A DNA stretch of 64,000 bases, taken from positions 4,009,899 through 4,073,898 of the forward strand of contig WMCF01000025.1 in the NCBI GenBank assembly GCA_009792885.1. The letters are read 5' to 3'. This document shows positions 53,641 to 64,000 of the stretch, in pieces (position 1 is the stretch's first letter; the number at the start of each line of letters is the position of its first letter). This DNA is from Eremophila alpestris peregrina. Its lineage: Eukaryota > Chordata > Aves > Passeriformes > Alaudidae. The notes under the pieces are model-generated. The model was given only the letters and a program-made list of their open reading frames with translations. It searched no databases and was not told the origin of the DNA. The translations under genes and the position numbers were made by a program.

Positions 53641-56095
53641 ATCTTCAGTGTAATATTTACCCCGTTCCAAACAGAAGCTTTAAAAAAACATAAAAAAAGA
53701 AGTTTTAGAAACTGACCTCAAGCGTGGGTATTCGGTACGAGATCGCTTTTCTGTACTTGTACAAAACCCTTTCTGCCATTAGGGTTGTGCATACCCGGGG
53801 TTCCTTTGGCTTCCCAGAGCATTGAGCAGACCTCCCATCCCGGACAGGAGACTGCACGTCTTTGCATCTCGGCTCTCTTGCCTTAGGCCTGCTCTTTCTT
53901 TCTTTCTTGGGAAAATGGGGACAAGGTGCCAAGCCTCTGGGTGGGCACAGGACAGAGCGCTGCACTCTTCGAGGTGAATCTGCGCTCTGTTACCTTTTGT
54001 GCAACCTCATCGCTGGGGATTCGGGGTGCACACCCTGGTCTTCACTCCTGGGGGCACGGTGTGCACGAAAAGAGCCATAAAATAAGCCGCAGGTGAAATA
54101 CAGAGAAGGAAGGGTCTCACTTGTGGGTGTGGCTGCATTTGCACAGGCTGAGCATCTGCCCAAGGGGATGCAACGTGCTGTAAAGCCATAGTTTACAGCC
54201 TTTCATCCTTCACAGACAGAGCTGTGGGACATGACATGTAGCACTGTGAGAACTGGGGGATTTACCACAGAAATGTGTCTTAGGCAAGAAAGTATGACCT
54301 CTAGATCATAGCGTTTGCATGAAGCAACAGTTTCCTCCCAAAATGATTACTGACTTGGGAGTATTTGTCAGAACTGAGACAAAAGGGGATTTCTGTCCAC
54401 ACATGATCTGTCCTTCTGTTTCTGTTATTCTTGGGATTAACTTGTCATGGTTCAGCTTTGCTAGCAGTTATGCATATTTTCAGAAAAGAGAAGCTGTATG
54501 TGGCTGTGATTTTGCATCTAATTAATTTAAAAATCCTGTTTTACAAAGAAATCTATTTTCACATCTCTTTTAGTAACAAGAAGTAAGTTTCTAGAGAAAA
54601 CTGTGTATCTTTCTGCTTATTTCTGTTATATGTTTTTGTCATGTGAAGTGAAGGTAAAGCAGGGTATTTTGGTTTTCTAGATCATAATTTACTAAATTGT
54701 CATTCACCTTCCATTTTTGTAAAGCAAATTTCGACATTTGCTGCTTATCAATGGTTAACATGAGGTGGCATAAGATTGCCATCCTTCCTATTCATTGGAT
54801 TAACCCTATTTTTTTGTAAATTAATATATGGCACTTGCCTCATTGCAGAGGCATTAATACTTGGAGGGCAGTTTTAAATAAATCATGGAAGCCAAGATTT
54901 TTAATAGGATCTGTGTGACAGCATCAGCTTCTCTTTCGTCCAATACTGGAAAATAAAAACAAAGGATGGCTGCAATCCTTGGAGCTAACAGAGATTGGAT
55001 AACTCTGAGGCTCAACATCTAGCCACAGACTCTAAATCCCAAAAAGAAGAATTAGACCTTGTATGTTATGGTCTTCAACTGGATTTCCAAATACAAGGTG
55101 GCCAGTGGAGATACCTTTTATGACCAGGAAGGAAGGAAAATAGGGCAATACAACCATGAAGGCATTATGAGTAAGCCAGAGCTGTTCTTTCAATAATTTC
55201 TTAATTGTAAACACCCTCAAACCACTATAAACCTATGAATGATCAAAATCTGGGTTTTACTTGAATTTTAATTCAATTTATATAGGTAGAAAGAGAAAAC
55301 AAATCTGCTGGATAAAACAGAATAACATTACAAGTCAGTAAGTGTGAGTGCAGAGGGAGAGACACACACCTAGATTCTACATTTGAATGTTTTCCCACCT
55401 TTCTACATATTCTTCAGAGGCCTTCTGAATCTGCAGTATCTTTTCATCAGCCTGAGCCAGGGCTGTACATAGTTTTCTCCCTCCTCTTCTAGTCACCAGT
55501 TTATGCTTCTGCTGCAAAGCTGTACCTTTGAAAAGTCCTTTCCTCACGCACTGCCTGCTTTTGCAGACTGCAGGAAAGTGCCCTCACTCCTCTCTCTTCT
55601 CTCTCCAGGTTTTATTTATTCAATGCAGTAGTAAACCAAGGCAAGAAGCCTGACTTCCCTTCTCATTGTTCCACTACAACCTTTTAAGTGAATGTGAGAT
55701 GGCTTTTAAAAGACCTTAACACACGGTCAAATGAAAACAGATGCCATCTGTTAAAAGTACATGCCAGGAGGCACCGTGGGCATTGCTCTGAAAAGACAGA
55801 GACATGACAAGAACAGCATAAGTGGATGCCTCAACCCATTCCTCATCATGGAAGGTAAGGCCTTCTCAGAGAGAGAGAGAGCATTTACTTCAGTCATGTT
55901 AGAAAAAATCAGTGCTCAGGAGCTCCAAGGTATTGTCAACAAAGCTAAGGCTGTGTTCCTTATGCCTTCAATGGTATCATGATCTACTCAGTCCCATTCC
56001 TGGAGAAGGCAACTGAGATGGGCTGTCTTACTTGCTGATCTTGGGGTCCCTGAGGGGCATCTCACACACCCTTTCCATGAAAACAAAGCTTGCAC
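53641..56095. other. Upstream flank of FHOD3, nothing recognised
   Basis: Base composition returns to AT-rich just past the CpG island. No coding exon or repeat family was recognised. The first few hundred bases may carry proximal regulatory sites, but no clear motif cluster stands out by eye. Confidence 0.5.
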
Positions 56096-56198
56096 TTTTT
56101 TGTTTGTTTGTTTGGGGGTTTTTTGTTTTGTTTTGTTTTTCTTTGGTTGGTTTGGTTTCATTTGTTTTTTTATTTTCTTTTCTTTTTTTTTTTTTTTT
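56096..56198. repeat. T-rich low-complexity tract with TTTG and TTTTG units
   Basis: About 100 bp of T interrupted by G and occasional C, including TTTG and TTTTG repeats and ending in a long T run. The translated frame is meaningless. Confidence 0.9.
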
Positions 56199-56274
56199 CA
56201 CAAAATCATAAGGGGTTCATGTGCTCATATTTCTCAGGAATGAAACACGAGTTTTCATTTAGGGCTGATTTATT

Positions 56275-56339
56275 CATCTTAACTCATCCTATTATTGGCA
56301 TTTCTTGGAAATACATTGTTGAATGAATGAGTTAAGATG
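56275..56339. repeat. 13-bp perfect inverted repeat with 39-bp spacer
   Basis: The arm catcttaactcat (56275-56287) is matched by its exact reverse complement atgagttaagatg (56327-56339). Pairing breaks immediately inside and outside the arms. It could form a stem in single-stranded DNA or RNA. No element family is recognised, and chance is a real possibility for one such pair in 64 kb. Confidence 0.75.
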
Positions 56340-57656
56340 GTGTGTCAAGCTTCAATTTGAATGTCATTATTGTTGAAACCTCAATGTTAAAATAACATAG
56401 GTTTTTGTGTTTAATTTCCTCTTTTTTATTAAAAATAAAAAATATATATTTGAGGGAAAGTTATCGAAAACACATTTTTAACCCAAAGACCACCCAGACA
56501 CAATGTAAATGTGTATTTAAGCAGTTAAAAAAAGTTACACTAGGTATCAGAGCAATTGGAAGAGCTCCACAGGAGTAATTTTTTTTCTGGTATATCACCA
56601 TGTCAATAGAGATCTAGATGCATGATGGTGAGATTGAATTCTAAGTATGTGAAGTGGCCAGTCCCTTGACTTTATATCTTTCTTTTGGACAAATTTGATT
56701 GCTCTGCAAATTTCATTGTTTGAACTTCAAGCCAATTTTAGTTATGGGAGAACAAAAACAATTTTAACTTCCATGATTTATTCACTTAACATTAATAAAG
56801 CTGAAAAATAGCAGTCTATTTGGTAATGGTAATCAAAATGGGCTTGCAAACCACTGGAATTAAAGTATGGTAATGGAAGTGCTGACAGATCCTCTACTGT
56901 AGTGATGGGAGCAGTATTTTTGCCTTATCCGCACTATAATCTGTAAATAACACTTTGTTCTCTCAGTGAATTGTAGAGAGTAATTTATTGTCACTGTTAG
57001 CATGGACAGGCAAATAACCTAGCACACTTCTCAAAATAATGGTGTGTAAGTGGAATCCAGTCTGTCACAAGACCAAAAAAAAATACTGTGGATTTTGGCC
57101 TTCATCATCCAAGGATCTCAAAGCACTCAGCGACCATTATAATGTTGCCTGCTTACTGCCACCCCGCAGACTGGGAAGCTGACAGATCAAGGATACAATA
57201 TTAATTTGATTAATTCTTTTCTTTCTTTTTTTTTTTTTTTTNTTTTTTTTTTTTTTTTAACTGATTGCAATGGAACCTGAACTGGGTGTCATAAGACCGG
57301 ATCACAGAAAACAACCACAGAAAAGCCCATGGTAACAAAAGCTTTTCCTTTGGAAGCTAAGGACTTGTAATAGTCCCAAAGTTTGTCAGTGGTCTTCATC
57401 AAGCTTGAGTTGCAGAATCACACATTCCAATTCTGTTGAGTCGTACTGAAAATTATTTTTCTGTGGTGGCTGGCTAATACTTTATATGAAGTAATGCTGT
57501 ATGCCATTACTGGCTAATACTGCAGTCTGGTGATGAAGCTCAAGGTTCACAACTCCAAAGTCACTCAATATTCAAAGATAATGCACAGATCTTTAAAACC
57601 CAAGTCCTGGATCCATGTATCATACCACTCCAGGAAATAATTTGTTAGATGTTCTG
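56340..57656. other. Upstream intergenic sequence with a poly-T tract
   Basis: AT-rich DNA with no recognised gene or repeat family. It includes a long T run at 57222-57258 with a single undetermined base at 57242. Confidence 0.5.
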
Positions 57657-57662
57657 GTGGTG

Positions 57663-58050
57663 TGTAGCAATGTATTTGCATGAGTTAGGTCATTCTCTGT
57701 ACCATCCAAACTCCTTGTAATCTTATCAGAACACCTGCAGTCTTGTTATTCAAACCCTCAAGAATTCATCAAGGCCACGGAGGCAAAAGCAGGACTAAAA
57801 TAAGAATAAAGAGCCTGAGAAACTAACCATTAAGAATACAAACCTCAAATAAAAGTGAGCTTGGCGTGATGATAGACTCTGACTAATTAGGTGCCCTAAA
57901 GGGTGCGTGTTAACCTCATGGACAAGGCTGAGGATCCAATCAAATCATGTGTGATCACTGAATATGCATGCTAGAATCTATACTGTAAACAATAAAGTGG
58001 CTTCTGCATAACCACATTAGTTTTTTGTACAGAGATCTGTTTCTCCTGCA
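57663..58050 (+). mobile_element. Candidate solo LTR with 6-bp target-site duplication
   Basis: A 388-bp block starting TGTAGCAATG and ending TCTCCTGCA, with the TG...CA ends of retroviral LTRs. It is flanked by perfect GTGGTG hexamers at 57657-57662 and 58051-58056, as left by integrases that duplicate 6 bp. Inside are a TATA-like AAATAAAAG (57847-57855) and an AATAAA signal at 57991-57996, 54 bp before the 3' end, followed by T-rich sequence. No internal retroviral genes adjoin it, which fits a solo LTR left by recombination. It lies about 4.7 kb upstream of the FHOD3 start codon, pointing toward higher coordinates (away from FHOD3). The family is not recognised, and the GT-rich duplication could be coincidental. 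Confidence 0.5.
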
Positions 58051-58056
58051 GTGGTG

Positions 58057-61000
58057 ATCCTCCAGATCACCTTCTGTGCAAGGTCCTCATCTGAAGCAGC
58101 CAGGTCTTAAGGATGTAACTATTGCTGAAAGGGCTGAAAAGCGAGGTTTCTATGATGTGCACACTTCTCAGTGCCACTTAGTACAGTCTTTGGTTACACA
58201 AGCACACTTGTGGTCTGCTAAGGATTCCTGTCTTTTTTGGCACAACGACCCGGGGGCTTAATTCATGCATGGAGGTATTTTACTTCACCTTCACCGTTTG
58301 ATGCTCAAGGCCTCCTCCCATATCCATTGCACGCTACCTAAACCCTGTTCTGATGACAGAACTAATTTCCTCAAGAGATGTGCTCCAGTGCTCTGTACTA
58401 TAATAGAGGATTGCTTTGCAACTATTTATTAATTTATTTTCATGGCACTCCATTGCAGAGAGAAGGTCATTTTCCCCCCCTAAATGGTTGGAGTGTTACC
58501 AGATAAAATGGAGATGAAGTCAAAAGTTACAGGCTCTTCAGTTCTGGGCTGCCTACAACCAGATTTCAAAGCTTCTAGAAACATTATATTTTGGAATTGC
58601 AGCTAAGAGTGACTAGACTACACACAGGAGGAGGAAACACATGCAGTGAGACTCTCAAAAAGTTACTGGGAGTGATTTTAACTATGCACTTGAATTTTAC
58701 CACAGCAGCATTTATGAGGCTTAATTGTGACATACCCTTACCTGAGTCTAAGCGTCTGGATTCATTCACTTTAAGTGCCTCAACTACCTCAAGTGAGGGA
58801 GTGAGCTTGCAGAAACCAATCTTCTCTGCCACTCAGCCATGATTCTGTCTCAGAAAGAAAACATGTATATCATATGAAGTTGTAAAGTAAAATTTATTCT
58901 GAAAATACTTTATTCTGCACCTGTGTAAGCCTATATATACATGTACAGAAATGTTTTTTTCATATTCCAAAGAAAGTGCTCACTACTGTTTACTCTTAAT
59001 ACCTATACATAAAACCTCCAGCCAAGAACCATCCATGCTTTATTAAATTACAAATAACTGTAATTGTTCAAGCTCTCAAGCCCCATGGATATCAGTGAGG
59101 TCAAAAACATGCCTAAGATGTATAAGGACATAAGTGTGAAACAATGAGAAAAAACAAGCATCACTTAAGAGCTGCTTCTGCTTGTGGAGTCTTTTAACAT
59201 TTGTAACGTTACAGGTCTGTAACCACACATGATTTTTAAAATGGCGACTGATTCTCCAGAGCTGACCATCAAAATCAGAATAAAACACCATCTTCAAATC
59301 AAAGTACTCATTTTGTCACCTAGTTATGTCTTTTATAGATTTTTCTGACCATTTTTCATTATCCTTTAAAAAAATCAGAGGTTGTGTAGAGTCTTCCAAG
59401 TAACATTAATGTTGCTCCTTTCTGGGAATTGGCTAATTAAGATGGAGGAGAGGAAGTTGCACAGCTTAAAGGGTATGGCAAGGTGGAGAGTGAGGGTCCC
59501 AGGAGAGACCTCAGAACCTGTAGATCATGCTCAAATGGAGAGGATGCTGAGTTGGGCCACAGAAGAACTGGAAAGAAAACCTGCTAAGGAGCAGAGGGGA
59601 AGCCACAGAGTTTGCTGCTACTTAGAAAGTTAGTGAAATGACTGAAAACTGGAAGCCAGCTCTGATTTAACCCTGCCAGCACGTTGCAAGAGCAGTTGGC
59701 TACAAGCATTTTCTATTTCTGCTCCGGGTTCCTCACTTTGAGTTTACTGGAAATATACTAGCTTATATTCTAACACAGTCTGGCTTTTGAATGGAAAATA
59801 CGTTTGATCCACTTTGGAAAGTTCACTTTGAGAAAGGGGGTCGTCAGAGTTTGCCTCACTTCATCTCTCTCCCCATTCTGTGATGGTGCACAGGAGGAGA
59901 ACAGCAGAGTGTGACAAGGATTTCTGAGCTTTGCCTTCAGAGAGGGTATGAGGCAAAAGCTTTTTCCAGAAGCAAGGTGAGACTGTGATGGACCAGTTGT
60001 CCATCCCAGTGCAGCAAAATCTGTAAGGACCCCCAAAACTTTCTGTAATTTCCTGCCCAGTAATTAGTTGAAAACATATTTTTTCTTTTTTGTTCAGCAA
60101 TGGATATTGATTGTTTCTTTTCAGTAGGGTAAGGAATAAAGCACAGTCCTTTTTCTCCATTATAAAAGAACACCTGGACTGAAAAAAACCTCACATGGAA
60201 CAGTGATAATGGTTGTTAAGGTGCTTCTTATTCTTTGATAGATGAATCCTAAAATAAGCTGACTTTGGTTTTGTCAAATATAATGTTATCTTGCTAGTAT
60301 AAGATCTTACCATTAAAGCCAGTTAATCAGTCTTTCTTTAAAGATGGGAAGACACTGCCATAGGTTATATTACTTAGCAGGCAAATTATATTTTCATGTG
60401 TAATTTGTGATACTGCTCTTTAAATTTATTTTTTCCCAAAGCAGAAAAGCTCATGTTTCGCATACATTTGTACAGAAAGCCTCTTATCATTATAGGACTA
60501 AAGACAAGAAGGAAACAGGGATAAGGTAACCTGCTTACAGACATGCTGTAGCTATGGTGGCCTTTTTTGCATTTTCAGCTCAAGAGAAACAAGTACCAGA
60601 CAAAAGCAGTGCAGACATTTAACAGACAGCAGTCAGGAATGAGGTGGCCATTTGCTGGCACGTGACCATAACTGAGCACCACTGAAAAGCTGTCAAGACC
60701 CAGTTCATTTTTAAAAGTATTCTCTAAGATAAGAATAGCATCTCCTTGAGTGAAACTGTACATTTGGGGTTGAAATCTGAGCATCTGAAATTTGCTTTAA
60801 TTTGTCTGTTACCATCAGCATTAACCCAATGATTGATTGTTATCACATTACTTTTATATTATAAAGTAATGCTGTTTTGCATTAGTGACTTGTATAAAAT
60901 AAACTTTGAACATTTTATATTTTGGGTTTCCACTTTGCATTGTGGAAGTTCATTTGATGCAAATTGGTCTAGAAACTGGGTTGGTTAAAATAAACAGATT

Positions 61001-64000
61001 TTACAGAGAAAAGTGTTTATGGGAAAAAAACCCACAAATACTTGGTGTGTTTGACAGTTTATCAGTCCTTCTGTCAACAAATGAGCTTCTGCAGCTTTAA
61101 AACCTGTCGTCAGAGATGGACATTTGCGCCTTAGGTTAGTTAGCTGCTAATTAAGATACTATTTAAAATACATTTTCCCCAGTCAGTGTGTACATATTCA
61201 ACAAGTGTATTCCAGGATTGGACCAATAATAAATATTTGTGGTTTGATGAAAACACAGGGGAGTGTTCATATCAACTTTTATAAACAAGTGAAATGACTG
61301 TACATAATCCAGCACTATTTATTTTGACGTAAAGAGTCCTATGCTGGTATAAACATCCTCAATGCAAAATTAATTGTGACTGGTTTTCTAAACACAAGAC
61401 CATAAGCAAATTTCTGGGGACAGTTAAAACAGAACAATATTAGTCTTAGTGACCAATATCACCTCCCCCAGGATGAAGAGCAGGAGACTTCATATTAAGA
61501 AATTGCGAGATAATTTGTACATACTTTTTAATGATAAACACTGTTTGGCAGATGATTTTGTATATCCATAACAGTTTTGGTTTCAAATATTCTTCTTTCA
61601 TACACTTTTCTAGGTTCACATGTTCTTGTAACTATAACCAATCCCCCCTTTCTTGAATGTAGGCCCATATATTTGGCCTCATTGCAGTTTTACATTAAGA
61701 AGTTCCACAGGCTAAATATGGATTTTTTTAAGTCCCTCTTCTTCATCATTTTGGAATTCCTCTATTTTCAATTTTCTTTAAAGCTTACATTATTAGACAT
61801 CTGCATAGATACTAATACTTTTCCTTTTACAGTATTCATAGTTTCAAATAGTTTTTCACTTTTTAAAAAATTTGATTCCTTTGTAAAATAACCATGTCTA
61901 ATATTTTCTTCCTCTCTTCAAATGAAAAATTTACATTCCTGTGCTATTCTTTAGTCTGTCTCTGAGCATGCTGTATGTTTGGCTTGCATTTCAGGGAATG
62001 GAAAATAGAAAATTGGACAGAGACTTATAAGAGTAAAAAGAACTATCTTCATAAAGCCATTGTAATGTTTTCTGTATTAGCTTTTATCCCATTCTTTATG
62101 CATCCAAATAGTTTTATTTATTAAGTTTAGCTTTCCAGCCCCTGGTGTACGTAGAATAGGGGTTTCATCTATATTTTCAGAGTAAAGCAATGCTGTTTTC
62201 CTGGAATGGGCACAGTTACTATAGAACCTAGTAAGACTTTGTACCAGATATATACTGCTTCTTCCAATGTATAGCAGAAACACATTGCATACTTTAAGTT
62301 CTCTGAATAATTTGTGGTAATGACTTGCCTTACCTCATCTCTCTTGTGTACATCAATCTGCTTGTAAATTTGATTATAAATATTTGTATGCATAGGCAAA
62401 CAGAGAACTCCTGCATGTCCCACTTATGGGAGCAATTAAACATCCTTCTTGAATTGCAGGTGGCCATTTTGAGGCTTTTTGAAAACTTACAAAATAATTC
62501 CCTACTAGGACTCTCATTTAGAATCTCCTGCTTTGAGGGCTGAATGGCACAATCCTGATTCCTCTGGGCCAGTAAGCTGTTTTCTGTTTTGCTGCTCTGG
62601 AATGTCTTCTACCTTGGCATTCAGTCCATTATCCTTTTCCTGAAGAAACATGAAGGGCTCCCTATGTATTCTGGATGGATAGAAACCTGTTCTGCTGGTT
62701 AAAGCTTGCAGGCCTAATGCCTGGACCAGTGCCACTCGACACCAGCCAGCTAAGGAGTTTGAGTTTTTGGATATTACTTTTCAAATCAGTCCTTTGGACT
62801 TCTGCTAAGGAAAAGTCCAACAAACCTGCAGAGAGGTTGCTTGTCTGTCTCCTTGAATTGCAATTGGGTTAGGGGGGAAACAGTTACAACCTCTCAAACC
62901 ATTTCCTTGGAGGCACTGGCAGTGCCAGGTAGTCACAACCACCAGGCTCTTCTCCAACAGACTCTTCACTCCTCAGTCTGCATGTTGGGCACGTGCCTTG
63001 GGCAGGGACTAGGTGTTAGAAAGCTCTTGATGTGCTCTGAGCCCAAAACTTGGAACTATTCCAGTCATGTGGGAAGTTTTGCCTCCTGGTGAACTAGTCA
63101 GGCTGAGAAAAACACAGAGGCAAAATTTGTAGGATCAGGCAGATGTTTATAGGATGCCAAAATTCATCCCCTAAAAAAGAAAGAGCTATAGCAAAATGTC
63201 CTGTGGGCACTTCACATGCCCAGACAAAGATTTCACTTTTTGAAAATATAATTTGGTTTTTATCCTTTCCATCTTTTATGCTTTCCATCTTCAGAAAGCA
63301 CCCCCAAACCAAACCCACAATGTGTAACTCTGGTGGTCTAGTCCTCACCCCAAATCTGCCATCTGCCAGCATCAGAGGCAAGAAGCAGAAATGACACACA
63401 ATGATTTAGAAGGACAGAAAGCATTTTCTTATTTTATCATGAAACAATAATTTTACAAAATATTTTATTAGCAGTATTAAAAGCGTCCTCTGGAAACTCA
63501 CTTTCATCAGCATGCTGCCCTCTCCTCTTGTTATTCTTTCTACTGTAGAAAGGTACTTCTCAATGTTATCTCTATGAAAAGCTTTGAGATTTACTTTCCT
63601 TAGTTTGTAGGATTCTTTCCTCTTACCTGCTGAATAGTGCAAATAACCTGTAGATCTCTGCTGAGATAAGGAGTAGTGAATGGAATTTTTGCTCAAGGCC
63701 ACTGTGTTCAAGCACAGCAGCCTGGGCACCTCCTACAAACCCCCTGTAATCAAGATTCAAAAAATGACCTTGCCCTACCTCTCCCTTCAAGCCCCCAAGT
63801 GGGTGCATGTGAGACTGGATACTGAAAGTTAATGAGGCTGCAGCCAGAATAAGTCACATGCAAGGCTGTGGATGAAGCACAGATGGCTGAGGAGGATCAC
63901 AGACAGCTTTCCCCTTGGAGAGGATAGTGAGGCTGCAATGAAGTTCAGCCAGGGCTTCACTAAAGGTGGTGAGAGTCCTGATTCCCAGTGGGATACAGGA
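58057..64000. other. Intergenic sequence upstream of FHOD3, no gene recognised
   Basis: About 6 kb of AT-rich DNA. In mammals the next gene upstream of FHOD3 is MOCOS in the same orientation, so its 3' end would be expected to the right on the minus strand. No MOCOS-like coding sequence could be identified here. A minus-strand open frame of 107 codons at 63406-63729 is rich in lysine and leucine but has no known family. No RNA gene or CR1 copy was recognised. Confidence 0.5.

Noticed and set aside
56090..56326. Phenylalanine-rich open frame that looks like membrane segments
   Set aside because: It translates a T-rich low-complexity tract.
57468..57520. Direct repeat of ggctaatact
   Set aside because: A single 10-bp pair is too short to mean anything without further copies.
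63406..63729. 107-codon minus-strand open frame as a possible terminal exon of a neighbouring gene
   Set aside because: No resemblance to MOCOS or any other family known to me, and no clear coding character beyond being open.
1..64000. CRISPR arrays, bacterial operons, tRNA or rRNA genes
   Set aside because: No regularly spaced direct repeats with unique spacers, no Shine-Dalgarno-led gene strings, and no tRNA internal promoter pairs with cloverleaf context were seen; the sequence is vertebrate nuclear DNA.

Overview
This is vertebrate nuclear DNA, most likely from a bird. It is AT-rich and gene-poor, it has one sharp CpG island, and its recognisable interspersed repeats are copies of CR1, the main LINE of birds and other sauropsids. 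A turtle or crocodilian is not excluded by sequence alone. There is no bacterial-style gene content.

The window holds the 5' end of one gene on the minus strand, FHOD3 (formin homology 2 domain containing 3). Coding exon 1 is at 52808-52972, inside a CpG island at about 52315-53640. Coding exon 2 is at 15166-15272. They are joined by a 37,535-bp intron with consensus splice sites and matching phase. Together they give the first 90 codons plus two bases. Exon 3 was not found, so 1-15165 is read as the start of intron 2 and the gene continues off the left edge.

Layout from left to right. 1-15165 is intron 2, with a plus-strand CR1 relic at about 7005-7590. 15166-15272 is exon 2. 15273-52807 is intron 1, with CR1 relics at 16578-16822 (-), 16823-17330 (-, internally deleted), 22021-22501 (+), 28520-31045 (-, the longest, endonuclease through reverse transcriptase), 33315-34375 (-) and about 50370-50470 (-). 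Intron 1 also has a candidate solo LTR at 23670-24413 (-), poly-A/T tracts and a 10-N gap. 52315-53640 is the CpG island with exon 1, 5' UTR and presumed promoter. 53641-64000 lies upstream of the gene, with a candidate solo LTR at 57663-58050 flanked by a perfect 6-bp duplication, a T-rich tract, and a 13-bp inverted repeat.

Most open reading frames here are chance openings, antisense frames of CR1, or stop-poor frames of the CpG island. I found no CRISPR array, tRNA, rRNA or intact transposon, and no convincing new system. The items most worth checking are the two LTR candidates, the deleted CR1, two out-of-frame ATGs just upstream of the FHOD3 start, and two unexplained long open frames.
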